Notes: a model not told the origin generated them from the letters alone. A DNA stretch of 64,000 nucleotides from Kluyvera intermedia (GCF_034424175.1 NZ_CP139986.1:1736001-1800000), one strand, 5' to 3'; numbered from the stretch's first letter, positions 25,779-35,471 are shown. Numbers and translations: made by a program.

Positions 25779-28700
25779 TTACGCGTCCTCTTCACGGCGC
25801 GGGAAGCGGCTTTTCAGATACAACGACAGGCGGTCAAACAGCAAGTAGATAACCGGCGTGGTAAACAGCGTCAGAACCTGGCTTACCAGTAGACCACCGA
25901 CCATCCCGATCCCCAGCGGACGCCGCAGCTCTGCGCCCACGCCGGTGCTGAGCATCAGCGGCAGTGCGCCCAGCAGCGCTGCCAGCGTGGTCATCAGGAT
26001 AGGACGAAAACGCAGCAGACAGGCCTGGTAAATAGCTTCACGCGGCGGCATACCCTGTTCGCGTTCGGCGGCCAGCGCAAAGTCGATCATCATGATCGCA
26101 TTCTTCTTCACGATACCAATCAGCAAAATGATGCCGATAATGGCAATCACGTCCAGCTCGCTGCCTGAGATAATCAGCGCCAGCAGTGCGCCTACGCCTG
26201 CCGTCGGTAATGTAGAGAGTATGGTTATCGGGTGAATAAAGCTTTCGTATAGCACGCCCAGCACGATATACATCGCCACCACCGCCGCGACCACCAGCCA
26301 GATTGTACTGCTCAGCGCCGACTGGAAGGCGAGGGTGCTGCCCTGGAATTCGGTGCGGATATCCACCGGGAAATTCAGCGCTTTCTCGGCGTCCTGAATT
26401 GACTGCACCGCATCACCCAACGAGTATCCGTCCGGGACGTTGAACGAGATGGTCGTCACCGGGAATTGGTCGAGATGGTTAATGGAAAGCGGGGCAAAAC
26501 GCTGCTCAATTTTGGCTATCGCCGTCAGCGGTACGATGCCGCCGTCGCTGCTGGTCAGGCGGATGTTGTCCAGCGCCGCCAGCCCCGGCGTAGCCTGGGT
26601 ATCATGCTCCAGCACCACGCGATACTGGTTTGCCTGGGTGTAAATGGTTGAGATCAGTCGCTGGCCGAAGGCGTTGTACAGTGCATTATCCACATCAGCC
26701 ATCGAAATACCCAAACGGCTGGCGCTGTCGCGATCGACGTTAACGAAGGCCACCAACCCGCGATCCTGCCAGTCGCTGCTGACATCGGAAAGCTGTGGCT
26801 GTGCCTGAAGCTGGGTCATCAACTGCGGTACCCATTCGCTTAAGGCGTCGAGCGAGTTGGCTTGAAGCGTAAACTGATACTGGGTGCGGCTGACGGTGGT
26901 GTCGATGGTTAAATCCTGCGTCGGCTGTAAATACAGTTCTACGCCCGGAATACGCGCTACAGACTGTTGCAGTCGGCTAATGACTGCCTGAACGCGGTCA
27001 TCGCGCTCGTCCAGCGGTTTAAGGTTAATTTGCAGACGGGCGCTGTTGAGCGCTGGGTTGGTGCCGTCGACACCGACAAAAGAGGTCAGGCTTTCAACGG
27101 CAGGGTCTTTCAGGATGGCGTCGGCCACCGTCTGCTGGCGTAGCGCCATGCTGGTGAATGATTCGGATTGTGGTGCCTGAAGCGTGCCCTGAATAATGCC
27201 ATTATCCTGAATGGGGAAGAAACCTTTCGGGATAGTTATCCATAAAATCACCGATAGCAGTAAGGTGCCAATGGCGACACTCAGGGTTAGCCATGGGTGA
27301 TTTAATACCCGTGCCAGCAGATGACCGTATCCGGCAATGACGCGTTCAAAGAAGCGTTCACTGGCGCGCGAGAAGCGGTTTTGTTTGCGCAGTGATTCGT
27401 GGCTTAACATGCGTGCGCACATCATTGGCGTGAGCGTGAGCGACACGATAGCTGAGATCAGTATCGCCACGGCTAGCGTCACGGCAAACTCGCGGAACAG
27501 ACGACCGATAATATCGCCCATAAACAGCAGCGGGATCAGCACGGCAATCAGCGAAAGGGTCAGTGAGATGATGGTAAAGCCAATCTCACCAGCGCCTTTA
27601 AGCGCTGCCGCCATCGGCTTCTCACCTTTTTCGATATAACGCGAAATATTTTCGATAACCACGATGGCGTCATCGACCACAAAGCCGGTGGCGATAGTCA
27701 ACGCCATCAGCGTCAGGTTGTTTATCGAGAAGTCGAGGAACACCATCACCGCAAAAGTACCAACCAGCGAGAGCGGCACGGCAACGCCGGGAATAATGGT
27801 CGCTGGGACGTTACGCAGGAACAGGTAGATGATCATCACCACCAGCGCAATTGCCAGCATCAGCTCAAACTGCGTGTCGGAAACCGAGGCGCGAATATTG
27901 GTGGTGCGGTCAGAAAGCACCTCAACTTTGACCGATTTTGGCAGGCTTTCGGTCAGCTGTGGGAGCATCTGGCGAATGCTGTCCGCCGTCGAGATAATGT
28001 TAGCGCCCGGCTGGCGCTGCACGTTCATCACGATGGCCTGTTTTTTGTTGGCCCACGCGCCAAGCCAGCTGTTTTCGGCCCCTTGTTCAACGGTGGCGAC
28101 ATCGCCTAAGCGAATCGGTGCGCCATTTTTGTAGGCGATGATCAACTGGCGGTATTCTTGCGCCGACTGCATCTGGTCGTTGGCAGAGAGCGTCACGGCG
28201 CGCGTTGGGCCGTCGAGGCTACCTTTAGCGGAGTTGACGTTAGCGCTGGTGATGGCGGTGCGAATATCTTCGCTGGTCAATCCCAGCGCGGCAATGGCCT
28301 GCGCGTTAAGCTTCACGCGCACGGCAGGACGCTGGCCGCCTGCTAGCGTCACTAAACCGACACCGGAGACCTGCGAAATTTTCTGCGCCACGCGAGTTTC
28401 CACCATATCTTCCACTTCGGTCATTGGCGTGGCGGAAGAGGTGACGGCGAGCGTCATAATCGGCGGATCCGCGGGGTTCACTTTGCTGTAAACCGGCGGG
28501 TTCGGCAGATCGCTGGGTAGCAGGTTAGTCGCGGCATTAATGGCGGCCTGGACTTCCTGCTCGGCAACGTCCAGCGGTAGCGTGAGCTGGAATTGCAGCG
28601 TGACGACAGAGGCGCCGCCCGAGCTTTGCGAGGACATCTGTTTTAAGCCAGACATCTGGCCGAACTGGCGTTCCAGCGGTGCGGTGACCGCAGAGGTCAT

Positions 28701-28901
28701 CACGTCAGGGCTGGCGCCGGGATAAAGCGTGACGACCTGAATGGTTGGGTAATCCACTTCCGGCAGGGCGGAAACCGGCAGAAAACGGTAGCCAATAATC
28801 CCAACCAGCAGAATCGCCACCATCAGCAGGGTGGTGGCGACAGGACGCATAATGAACAGGCGGGAAGGGCCGCCCGTGCTGCTCGGCGGTAACACTTGCA
28901 T
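25779..28901 (-). CDS. mdtB: RND efflux pump subunit MdtB
   Basis: 1040 residues, the E. coli length. Partner of MdtC in the heterotrimeric RND pump (two MdtB to one MdtC in relatives). N-terminal FIMRPVATTLLMVAILLVG, TM4 ATGFVVDDAIVVIENISRYI and GIVKKNAIMMIDFAL are intact. The ATG overlaps the mdtA stop by one base (TGATG at 28903-28899), and its stop abuts the mdtC ATG. Confidence 0.97.
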   Translation of the reverse strand: MQVLPPSSTGGPSRLFIMRPVATTLLMVAILLVGIIGYRFLPVSALPEVDYPTIQVVTLYPGASPDVMTSAVTAPLERQFGQMSGLKQMSSQSSGGASVVTLQFQLTLPLDVAEQEVQAAINAATNLLPSDLPNPPVYSKVNPADPPIMTLAVTSSATPMTEVEDMVETRVAQKISQVSGVGLVTLAGGQRPAVRVKLNAQAIAALGLTSEDIRTAITSANVNSAKGSLDGPTRAVTLSANDQMQSAQEYRQLIIAYKNGAPIRLGDVATVEQGAENSWLGAWANKKQAIVMNVQRQPGANIISTADSIRQMLPQLTESLPKSVKVEVLSDRTTNIRASVSDTQFELMLAIALVVMIIYLFLRNVPATIIPGVAVPLSLVGTFAVMVFLDFSINNLTLMALTIATGFVVDDAIVVIENISRYIEKGEKPMAAALKGAGEIGFTIISLTLSLIAVLIPLLFMGDIIGRLFREFAVTLAVAILISAIVSLTLTPMMCARMLSHESLRKQNRFSRASERFFERVIAGYGHLLARVLNHPWLTLSVAIGTLLLSVILWITIPKGFFPIQDNGIIQGTLQAPQSESFTSMALRQQTVADAILKDPAVESLTSFVGVDGTNPALNSARLQINLKPLDERDDRVQAVISRLQQSVARIPGVELYLQPTQDLTIDTTVSRTQYQFTLQANSLDALSEWVPQLMTQLQAQPQLSDVSSDWQDRGLVAFVNVDRDSASRLGISMADVDNALYNAFGQRLISTIYTQANQYRVVLEHDTQATPGLAALDNIRLTSSDGGIVPLTAIAKIEQRFAPLSINHLDQFPVTTISFNVPDGYSLGDAVQSIQDAEKALNFPVDIRTEFQGSTLAFQSALSSTIWLVVAAVVAMYIVLGVLYESFIHPITILSTLPTAGVGALLALIISGSELDVIAIIGIILLIGIVKKNAIMMIDFALAAEREQGMPPREAIYQACLLRFRPILMTTLAALLGALPLMLSTGVGAELRRPLGIGMVGGLLVSQVLTLFTTPVIYLLFDRLSLYLKSRFPRREEDA

Positions 28902-30160
28902 CAGCCGCGCGCTCCTTTATGACCGGCGGCATGACCTTCTGCGGCTGCCGGTTTTTCTGTGCTGGTTGTTGCATCGTGTGCGGCGACCACTTCCACCTTC
29001 GCGCCTTCAGTCAGACGGTCGATACCATCGGTCACCACGCGGTCACCCGCAGAAAGTCCGGCGTCGATAACGACCTTCAGGCTGTCCTGAATACCCGGCA
29101 CTACGGTATGTTTGCTGACTTTATTGTCACTACCCAGCACCCAGACAAAGTGACCGTCGTTGCCCATTTGCAGCGCGGCAGTAGGGATAACCACCGCATT
29201 TTGCTGGGTATCTACCAACATGCGTGCGTTGACGAACTGGTTCGGGAATAGCGCGTCATCCTGATTGTTAAAGCGCGCTTTGAGCTTAATGGTGCCGGTG
29301 GTGGCATCAATCTGGTTGTCGAGGCTTAACAGCGTACCGTCGCTGAGCTTCTTCTTATTGGTACGATCCCAGGCTTCTACCGCCAGCGCTTGTCCGGCCT
29401 TTTGTGCTGCCACCACGGTGGCGATATCGTTCTCTGGCAGGGTGAAAACCAAGTCGATAGGATGGGTTTGCGTCAGCACCACGATACCGGTGGTATCGCC
29501 GCTGGAGATCTGGTTACCAATATCCACCTGTTTTAAACCGACGCGACCGTCGATAGGCGCGGTAATACGGCTCCAGGTGAGCTGGAGCTGAGCGCTGGCA
29601 ACCGATGCTTCATCTGCTTTAATTGTGCCTTCGGATTCGCTGACCAGCGACTGTTGCGTGTCGAGTTCCTGACGAGAAACGAGGTTGGTTTTGACCAGTT
29701 GTTGATAACGCGCCAAATCGCGACGCGCATTCGCAAGCGTTGCTTTATCTTTTGCCAGTTGCCCCTCGGCTTGTGCCAGCGCGACTTTGAATTGGCTCGG
29801 GTCGATTTCTGCCAGTAAATCCCCGGCTTTAACCTGTTGCCCTTCCTGGAAATGAATCGCCATCAGTTGGCCGTCAACGCGACTTCTGACGGTCACGGTG
29901 TTGGCGGCGGTAATGGTGCCCAGCCCGCTTAAATAACGCGGAACGGCTTCACTGGAAGCCGTGGCAGCCTGAACCGGTGCCAGCGTAGCGCCAAAGCGAC
30001 CGCCATGACGAGCGCCACCGGGAGGGGCCCCCGCCGGTTTTGCCGACGTGGCGTCTGAGGTGCTGGAGTCGCTGCTAAAGTGCCAGATGCCCATTGCGCC
30101 CGCGAAAACCACCAGAGCGGCCAGCGCAACCCGCCAGCGAATGTTATGACTGCCTTTCAT
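28901..30160 (-). CDS. mdtA: membrane fusion protein MdtA
   Basis: About 419 residues from the ATG at 30160 (MKGSHNIRW), which matches E. coli MdtA; an in-frame ATG at 30187 would add nine residues and cannot be excluded. Single N-terminal TM, a disordered Gly/Ala/Pro-rich linker, then lipoyl, alpha-hairpin and beta-barrel domains (TVRSRVDGQLMAIHF, KADEASVASAQLQLTWSRIT). It bridges MdtBC to TolC in the periplasm. First gene of the operon; BaeR should activate its promoter. Confidence 0.95.
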   Translation of the reverse strand: MKGSHNIRWRVALAALVVFAGAMGIWHFSSDSSTSDATSAKPAGAPPGGARHGGRFGATLAPVQAATASSEAVPRYLSGLGTITAANTVTVRSRVDGQLMAIHFQEGQQVKAGDLLAEIDPSQFKVALAQAEGQLAKDKATLANARRDLARYQQLVKTNLVSRQELDTQQSLVSESEGTIKADEASVASAQLQLTWSRITAPIDGRVGLKQVDIGNQISSGDTTGIVVLTQTHPIDLVFTLPENDIATVVAAQKAGQALAVEAWDRTNKKKLSDGTLLSLDNQIDATTGTIKLKARFNNQDDALFPNQFVNARMLVDTQQNAVVIPTAALQMGNDGHFVWVLGSDNKVSKHTVVPGIQDSLKVVIDAGLSAGDRVVTDGIDRLTEGAKVEVVAAHDATTSTEKPAAAEGHAAGHKGARG

Positions 30161-30224
30161 CGTTATACGTGTCTCGTCCTGAATCATTCCACGAAATGAT
30201 ACTAGTTTAGTGACGGAACGCTCA

Positions 30225-30241
30225 GGAAAAATGGAGGAAAT
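30225..30241 (-). promoter_or_regulatory. weak BaeR-box-like sequence upstream of mdtA
   Basis: The minus strand reads ATTTCCTCCATTTTTCC, partly like the BaeR box TTTTTCTCCATNATTGGC. It lies 65-81 bases before the mdtA ATG. The 3' half does not match well. Confidence 0.35.
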
Positions 30242-30310
30242 ATGAAAGACGGCGGGAATCGTCTGAATCAGATGCAGCTTTACGAGAAGCCTCGCAAAGC
30301 AAAGGGATGA
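30242..30310 (+). CDS. possible 22-residue small protein divergent from mdtA
   Basis: ATG at 30242 is preceded by GGAGG (30233-30237), 4 bases away, and reads MKDGGNRLNQMQLYEKPRKA then KG before TGA. It is basic with no TM. The strong ribosome site is the only support, and it overlaps the weak BaeR-like box on the other strand. Conservation is unknown. Confidence 0.3.
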   Translation: MKDGGNRLNQMQLYEKPRKAKG

Positions 30311-30413
30311 AACGTGGAAAAACGGCCGTTCGTGTTAACGTCGGCGGCGTTTAGCGGGGTGCTAAAACAGGAAAGCCCCTCCTGACGAAGGGGCCTTATA
30401 TAAGGAAAGGGTT

Positions 30414-30473
30414 ATGATGAAGTTAGTCATCATACTGGTGATACTCTTAGTGATTAGCTACCCAGCTTACTAA
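30414..30473 (+). CDS. ibs: Ibs type I toxin, 19 residues
   Basis: MMKLVIILVILLVISYPAY is nearly identical in pattern to E. coli IbsA-E: two Met, Lys, then one hydrophobic helix. These peptides insert in the inner membrane and are toxic when overmade. E. coli has ibsA/sibA and ibsB/sibB at this same place beside mdtA; here one copy is present. The Sib antisense RNA covers it completely. Confidence 0.92.
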   Translation: MMKLVIILVILLVISYPAY

Positions 30474-30482
30474 GACACCAGG

Positions 30483-30500
30483 GGGAGGATAAATCCTCCC
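30483..30500 (+). terminator. hairpin at the ibs 3' end
   Basis: GGGAGGA (30483-30489) pairs with TCCTCCC (30494-30500) around TAAA. It is the ibs 3' hairpin and, on the other strand, the Sib 5' stem. No long T-run follows. Confidence 0.45.
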
Positions 30501-30555
30501 TTACCCTCATTCCTTTACCATAGGTCGAAAAATCAGCGAAGTCAACGCCTGCGTA

Positions 30556-31908
30556 TCAGGCGAAAACCACCTGCGCCCAGCGAGCCAGGCCGGAGGTGAC
30601 CGAGCCAAAATCATCGCCACCGGCAATCGGAATGCCTGGAAGCTGTTCGGCTAACGCTTTCTTAATCAGCGGGGAGCGTGCGCTGCCGCCGGTTAAGTAG
30701 ATAACGTCCGGTTTTTCGCTGCTGTTCTCCAGCGCCAGTTGTACCTGCTCAAGGATACGGGTCAACGGCTGATTCAGCGCCGCTTCCAGCCCGTCCTGAG
30801 TGATGGCGGTGGCGAGCTCATCGCTGATAAACGGCAGCGTAGTATCGATAAGTGCGTTTTCGGACAGGGCAATTTTGCTCTCTTCCGCGCTGCGTACCAG
30901 ACGGTAACTCAAGCGTTGCTGCCACACTTTATACAACAGTGCGACTTTCTCCGCGTCACGCGCATCGCGGGCCAGATCGCGCAGCAGACGACCATTAGCG
31001 GCGCTGTAAAAATCGGTCTGCGCTGGGACATCGTTTATCGCCACGGCATTCCACCACGGTAAAAGTGGCAGGGCGATGCCTTTGGCTGTTTCACCGCCCA
31101 TTCCGAGCAGCGGCATCAGGCTTTTAAAGGCCAGCGCGATGTCGAGGTCGTTACCGCCGACGCGGCAACCGCTGTGACCCAGCAAGCTTTGTTCACGGTC
31201 GTGACGAGCGCGCCACTGTGGCCCCATCAGCAGAACAGAACAGTCGGTAGTCCCGCCGCCGATATCCACCACCAGCACGCGTTTTTCGTCCGTCAGGGTC
31301 GCTTCAAATTCCAGCCCGGCGGCAACCGGCTCGTACTGGAAGACAACATCGCGGAAACCTGCGCGTTTTGCCGCGCGCTCAAGAATACCCACCGCTTGGG
31401 TATTGGCGTCATCGCCACCCAGCCCCTGGAAGTTAATCGGCCGGCCGATCACCGCCTGGTCAAGGCTCTCTGCCAGCTGTGATTGTGCCTGCTGGCGAAT
31501 ATACAGCATCATTGAGCAGACTAGATCTTCGAACACCGCAACCTGCTGCGGTTTGAGCCCACTTGCGCCAAGAAAAGATTTCGGCGATTTGACGAAGTAA
31601 ACTTCTTCGGGATCGGTGATGTACTGTTTGAGCGACGCCAGACCAAACTGCACGCTGTTGCCGAGAACGTCGATATCTTCATCACGATTGAAGTTGATAG
31701 CGCGGCGCAACAATGCCTGCGTTTCGTCGCCCGTTGCCGGAACCTGATGATGGCGGTAGAGCCACTCACTCACCGATTCGCGCGTAGGTGCTGACAACAT
31801 AGAAGGAAGCAGTGTGCTGCCGTTTTCCATCATCAACATGCGTGGTGCGCCATCTTGCATAACGGCGATAGAACAGTTCGCTGTCCCGTAGTCAAAACCA
31901 ATAAACAC
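30556..31908 (-). CDS. yegD: Hsp70-like protein YegD
   Basis: About 450 residues, actin/Hsp70-type ATPase fold without the usual substrate-binding domain. Phosphate-1 motif FIGFDYGTANCSIAV, phosphate-2 VVDIGGGTTDCSV and adenosine motif YLTGGSARSPLI are clear. I place the start at the GTG at 31908 (VFIGFDYG), which aligns with E. coli MFIGFDYG; in-frame ATGs at 31917 and 31923 are alternatives. Its cellular role is not established. Confidence 0.92.
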   Translation of the reverse strand: MFIGFDYGTANCSIAVMQDGAPRMLMMENGSTLLPSMLSAPTRESVSEWLYRHHQVPATGDETQALLRRAINFNRDEDIDVLGNSVQFGLASLKQYITDPEEVYFVKSPKSFLGASGLKPQQVAVFEDLVCSMMLYIRQQAQSQLAESLDQAVIGRPINFQGLGGDDANTQAVGILERAAKRAGFRDVVFQYEPVAAGLEFEATLTDEKRVLVVDIGGGTTDCSVLLMGPQWRARHDREQSLLGHSGCRVGGNDLDIALAFKSLMPLLGMGGETAKGIALPLLPWWNAVAINDVPAQTDFYSAANGRLLRDLARDARDAEKVALLYKVWQQRLSYRLVRSAEESKIALSENALIDTTLPFISDELATAITQDGLEAALNQPLTRILEQVQLALENSSEKPDVIYLTGGSARSPLIKKALAEQLPGIPIAGGDDFGSVTSGLARWAQVVFA

Positions 31909-32054
31909 GACAATCATCCCCATGCCAGTGAAGAAAGGGGGGCGACTTTAGCCGAATGTGTGAGTGGCGGCAACTGGAATATGAAAGCAAGGCCCTCAGG
32001 TTGATTAGACGCTATGCTGTAACCCTCTGCCCATCCTCAACCTAAGGACTGACG

Positions 32055-32897
32055 ATGTTTGAACTGCCGTGGCTGCCGCCGTATGACTGGGGCTGGATGT
32101 TCCGATTTTTGCAGGCGCGTGCCGTAACCGGTATTGAACGTTTTGAGGACGGTAGCTATCACCGTAGCTGGCGCTGTGGGTCGCATTGTGGACTGATAAC
32201 CATGACCCCCGATGAGTCGAAGCAGGTACTGCGCGTGCATTTGTCTGGCGGGCTGCTACCGGTTGAGGCCCAGGCGAGAGAGGCGGTGACCCGACTGCTG
32301 GACTTAACCTGCGATCCCCAGCAGATCCAACATGCTTTAGGCCATCTTGCCGCATCCAGACCTGGGTTACGCTTACCCGGTTCGCTGGATGCGTTTGAGC
32401 AAGGGGTACGCGCGATTCTGGGACAGCTGGTGAGCGTGGCGATGGCGGCGAAACTGGCTGGAAAAGTGGTGGCACTCTACGGCGAACCGTTGGACGATGA
32501 TGAGGATTTCCTGGTATTTCCGCCAGCAGAACGTCTGGCAGCGGGGGATCCGTTAGCGCTAAAAGCGCTGGGGATGCCGCTTAAACGAGCAGAAGCATTG
32601 ATCCATTTTGCCCAAGCGAACGTTGATGGCAATCTGGCCTCATCATTGCCTGACGATGTCGACCTGGCGTTGAAGGCACTTCTGCAATACCCGGGGATTG
32701 GCCGCTGGACGGCGAACTATTTTGCCCTGCGAGCCTGGCAGGCGAAAGACATCTTTTTGCCAGATGACTATTTGATTAAACAGCGTTTCCCCGGAATGAC
32801 GCCCGCGCAAATCCGCCGTTACGCCGAACGCTGGCAACCGTGGCGCTCCTATGCGTTATTACATATCTGGCATGCCGATGATTGGTCACCAGAATGA
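32055..32897 (+). CDS. alkA: 3-methyladenine DNA glycosylase II AlkA
   Basis: 280 residues (E. coli 282). It removes 3-methyladenine and other alkylated bases. The N-terminal TBP-like domain is followed by the helix-hairpin-helix (YPGIGRWTANYFALRAW) and the catalytic Asp238 in LPDDYLIKQRFPG. In E. coli it is induced by Ada; I see no clear Ada box in the 130-base gap before it. It converges on yegE and overlaps its 3' end by 49 bases. Confidence 0.95.
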   Translation: MFELPWLPPYDWGWMFRFLQARAVTGIERFEDGSYHRSWRCGSHCGLITMTPDESKQVLRVHLSGGLLPVEAQAREAVTRLLDLTCDPQQIQHALGHLAASRPGLRLPGSLDAFEQGVRAILGQLVSVAMAAKLAGKVVALYGEPLDDDEDFLVFPPAERLAAGDPLALKALGMPLKRAEALIHFAQANVDGNLASSLPDDVDLALKALLQYPGIGRWTANYFALRAWQAKDIFLPDDYLIKQRFPGMTPAQIRRYAERWQPWRSYALLHIWHADDWSPE

Positions 32898-35119
32898 ACG
32901 ATTGACGCATACACGGTGACAATCCCCCGTCCATCATGCTTTGAGGCATAGCAGGCGGCGTCTGCCTGCACTAACGCTTCTGCCAGCCGGGCATTATGTT
33001 CATGGATCATTGTAATCCCGGCGCTGGCTCCGACCCGGTGCGCACGTCCGGCCCAGCTGAATTCGTAGTGGTTGATGGAATCAACGACGCGTTCCGTTGC
33101 ATTCAGCGCTTGTTCGGTGCTGCAGTGACGCAGAATAAAGCCGAACTCATCGCCGCCGAGACGGGCAAGAATATCGCTGGGCCTGAGCATGGAGCGCATC
33201 AATACGGCTATTTCGTGCAGCAGAGCATCCCCCGCTGCGTGGCCCGCGCTGTCGTTGACCGCTTTAAAGAAGTCGAGGTCGAGCATCACAAGCGCGTGTG
33301 ACTGGTGGCTGCCCGGAAGCAGTTTGAGTAACCCTTTTAACTGACTTTCAAAACTCGAACGATTGGGTAGATGGGTCAGCGCATCATGCGTGGCGTTGTA
33401 GCTCAATTGTCGCAGTAATTTACGTGATTCGGTCACGTCCTGAATGACCAGTACGAAGCCGATTCTGTCGCCTTCCTGAGTGTTCAGCGGTGTCATCGTG
33501 TAGTGAATATCAAAACGGTCGCCGTGGCGATTTCTCAGGACTTTATCCTGCTCGCTTTCGTCACGGTTTTTATCTTCCTGGCGCAGACCGTTAATGACAA
33601 ACCCGTCGTTTTCATAGGTGATATGCAGTACTTGCAGCAGCGGTTTTCCGTGCGCTTGGGCCTGCGTCCAGCCGCTCATCTTTTCAGCCACCGGGTTCAT
33701 AAAGATAATATTCTGCTGGTTGTCGGTGCTGACAACAGCGTCATGAATAGACCTCAGGGTAATGTGTAGACGCTCTTTTTCCTGAAATAACGCATCGTTT
33801 GCCAGCGTAATTCGTGCCATCAGTTGCTTATTGGCTTCACGACTTTTTTTCAGGTCATCGATATCTTCAATCTGCTTAATAAAATACAGCGGCGTACCGT
33901 CGTCATTGCGCACCAATGAGACCACGAGCAGGGCCCAGACGATGTCTCCCGTGCGGGTGCAGTAGCGTTTTTCCAGGGTGTATGTGTCGATATCACCGTT
34001 AAGTAGCCTGTTAAGCTGCGCCAGATCTTTTGGTAAGTCTTCGTGCCAGGTGACCTGCTGAAAGGTCATTTGGTGCAACTCATCCTGGTTGTAGCCCAGA
34101 AAAGTGCCAAGCGCTTTATTGACCTGTAACCATTGCCCGTGGGTATCGACCACCGCCATGCCGATGGCGGAGTATTCCATGGCATTACGAAAGCGGGTTT
34201 CGCTTTCGATGATGCGTCGGCGCTCACTGTCTACGGCATGAATCGCGATACTCATCACGCCGGTGGGCAGCAAGACCATCAGGAAAGGCAGTCCCGGTAG
34301 GTCAGTCAGTGCGTAACCATTGAGCGTACTTTCAATCATGTGCAGCACCTGAGGATGCAGCGCAGTTAACGTCAGTACCGTCATGATGGTGATAAGAAAA
34401 ATCAGGAACGCTTCGCAACGCCGCTGGCGCACGGCGCTCCACATCAGCAGCACCATGATGCAGGTAAACGGCCATGGCAAATAAAGCATGGATAGCAGGC
34501 TGAGGATTAACGTCATGGCGGCCGTCAGCAGGAAGGGGATCAGCTCACGAGGGCGTTGACGGTAACGCTTGAAAAACTGTGCGTCCAGCAGCAGTCCTAA
34601 TGGCACCAACGCCAGCGCGCCGGTTGCTTCAGAAAACACCCAAACCAGTAGCGTTTGCCACCCCGTTCCGCCAGGAGCCAAACTGCCAATCAGCATGCCG
34701 CCCAGTAGCGGAGGGATAAGCGCGCTGGCAATCGCCATTTTCGACCAGTCATGCAGGTCTTTTAACGGGTCTTCGCGCACCAGCCAGCGCCGCATGAGCA
34801 GCGCGCCAATCAGTGCTTCGGTCACATTCGTCAGTGGGTAAAGCAGCGAAATCGAGGGCGAATAAAGGCTTGTTGCGCCGATAACGCCTGCAATCCCCGC
34901 CAGCGCAATCGCGGGCCATAGTACGCTGTGAAAGCGATAAAAGGCGGCCATCATGATAGCGGTGGGAAACCAGATGGGCGAGAGTTCACTGGGTTTGTGG
35001 GAGAGCGCAAATGAAAACAGGGTGAACAGGAAAATCACAAATGCCAGGCCAAACACGAGTTGTGCTGAGTGACGTGGTGAACCGGATATAAAGGCAATAC
35101 GATGATTTTCTTTCTTCAT
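32849..35119 (-). CDS. dgcE: YegE (DgcE) diguanylate cyclase lacking the EAL domain and one PAS
   Basis: About 756 residues from the ATG at 35119; the longer frame starts at a TTG. E. coli YegE has about 1105. Order: MASE1 membrane sensor (eight or so TMs, SPIWFPTAIMMAAFY), PAS with PAC (FRNAMEYSAIGMAVVD), PAS (IHDAVVSTDNQQNIIF), then GGDEF with intact GGDEF, an RPSD I-site five residues before it and LDLDFFKAVNDSAGHAAGD. Missing against E. coli: the middle PAS, joined out cleanly at ITLANDALFQEKERL, and the whole degenerate EAL after VTVYA. The last residues are read from the antisense of alkA. It should still make c-di-GMP. Confidence 0.88.
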   Translation of the reverse strand: MKKENHRIAFISGSPRHSAQLVFGLAFVIFLFTLFSFALSHKPSELSPIWFPTAIMMAAFYRFHSVLWPAIALAGIAGVIGATSLYSPSISLLYPLTNVTEALIGALLMRRWLVREDPLKDLHDWSKMAIASALIPPLLGGMLIGSLAPGGTGWQTLLVWVFSEATGALALVPLGLLLDAQFFKRYRQRPRELIPFLLTAAMTLILSLLSMLYLPWPFTCIMVLLMWSAVRQRRCEAFLIFLITIMTVLTLTALHPQVLHMIESTLNGYALTDLPGLPFLMVLLPTGVMSIAIHAVDSERRRIIESETRFRNAMEYSAIGMAVVDTHGQWLQVNKALGTFLGYNQDELHQMTFQQVTWHEDLPKDLAQLNRLLNGDIDTYTLEKRYCTRTGDIVWALLVVSLVRNDDGTPLYFIKQIEDIDDLKKSREANKQLMARITLANDALFQEKERLHITLRSIHDAVVSTDNQQNIIFMNPVAEKMSGWTQAQAHGKPLLQVLHITYENDGFVINGLRQEDKNRDESEQDKVLRNRHGDRFDIHYTMTPLNTQEGDRIGFVLVIQDVTESRKLLRQLSYNATHDALTHLPNRSSFESQLKGLLKLLPGSHQSHALVMLDLDFFKAVNDSAGHAAGDALLHEIAVLMRSMLRPSDILARLGGDEFGFILRHCSTEQALNATERVVDSINHYEFSWAGRAHRVGASAGITMIHEHNARLAEALVQADAACYASKHDGRGIVTVYASIVHSGDQSSACQICNNA

Positions 35120-35332
35120 TACCACGTTTTTCCGAGGTGAATCGCCCCGGCCAGACTGAGAGAGAAACCGATTATGCCGCAATTTGCGGCGGGTTTATTG
35201 GATCAGCAGCACTAATTGACAATAATCGGCAATTGTTAATAGTCCTAATATTTTCAATGTGAATATATGCTTAGGATTGAAATAAACGTATGCCGGTTTC
35301 GCGTTTTGTCACCGTAGATCGACGCATACGAC

Positions 35333-35361
35333 TGGTATCGTCGCCTTGAAATCCCTATAAT
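35333..35361 (+). promoter_or_regulatory. probable udk promoter
   Basis: TATAAT at 35356-35361 with TGGTAT (35333-35338, weak) 17 bases upstream. It lies about 105 bases before udk in the 350-base gap divergent from yegE. Confidence 0.5.
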
Positions 35362-35471
35362 TGCCGCGTTTGGCGCAGATACATGAGATTATTCGGTAAT
35401 ACTCCCGGAATAATATTGTCTATGTCGTGCCGTCCTTCCTTTCATCCAGGTTAATCGGGTCGCAAAAATTT

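Larger units (their letters stand above)
30367..30510 (-). ncRNA. sib: Sib antisense RNA (QUAD repeat) repressing ibs
   Basis: On the minus strand a promoter TTGACT (30545-30540), 17-base spacer, TATGGT (30522-30517) precedes a start near 30510. The RNA begins GGGTAAGGGAGGATTTATCC, a conserved Sib 5' hairpin, covers the ibs frame, and ends in a GC hairpin (GCCCCT 30394-30389 side / AGGGGC 30380-30375) followed by TTTCCTGTTTT. The size (about 140) fits E. coli SibA-E. It pairs with ibs mRNA along its whole length. Confidence 0.88.
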
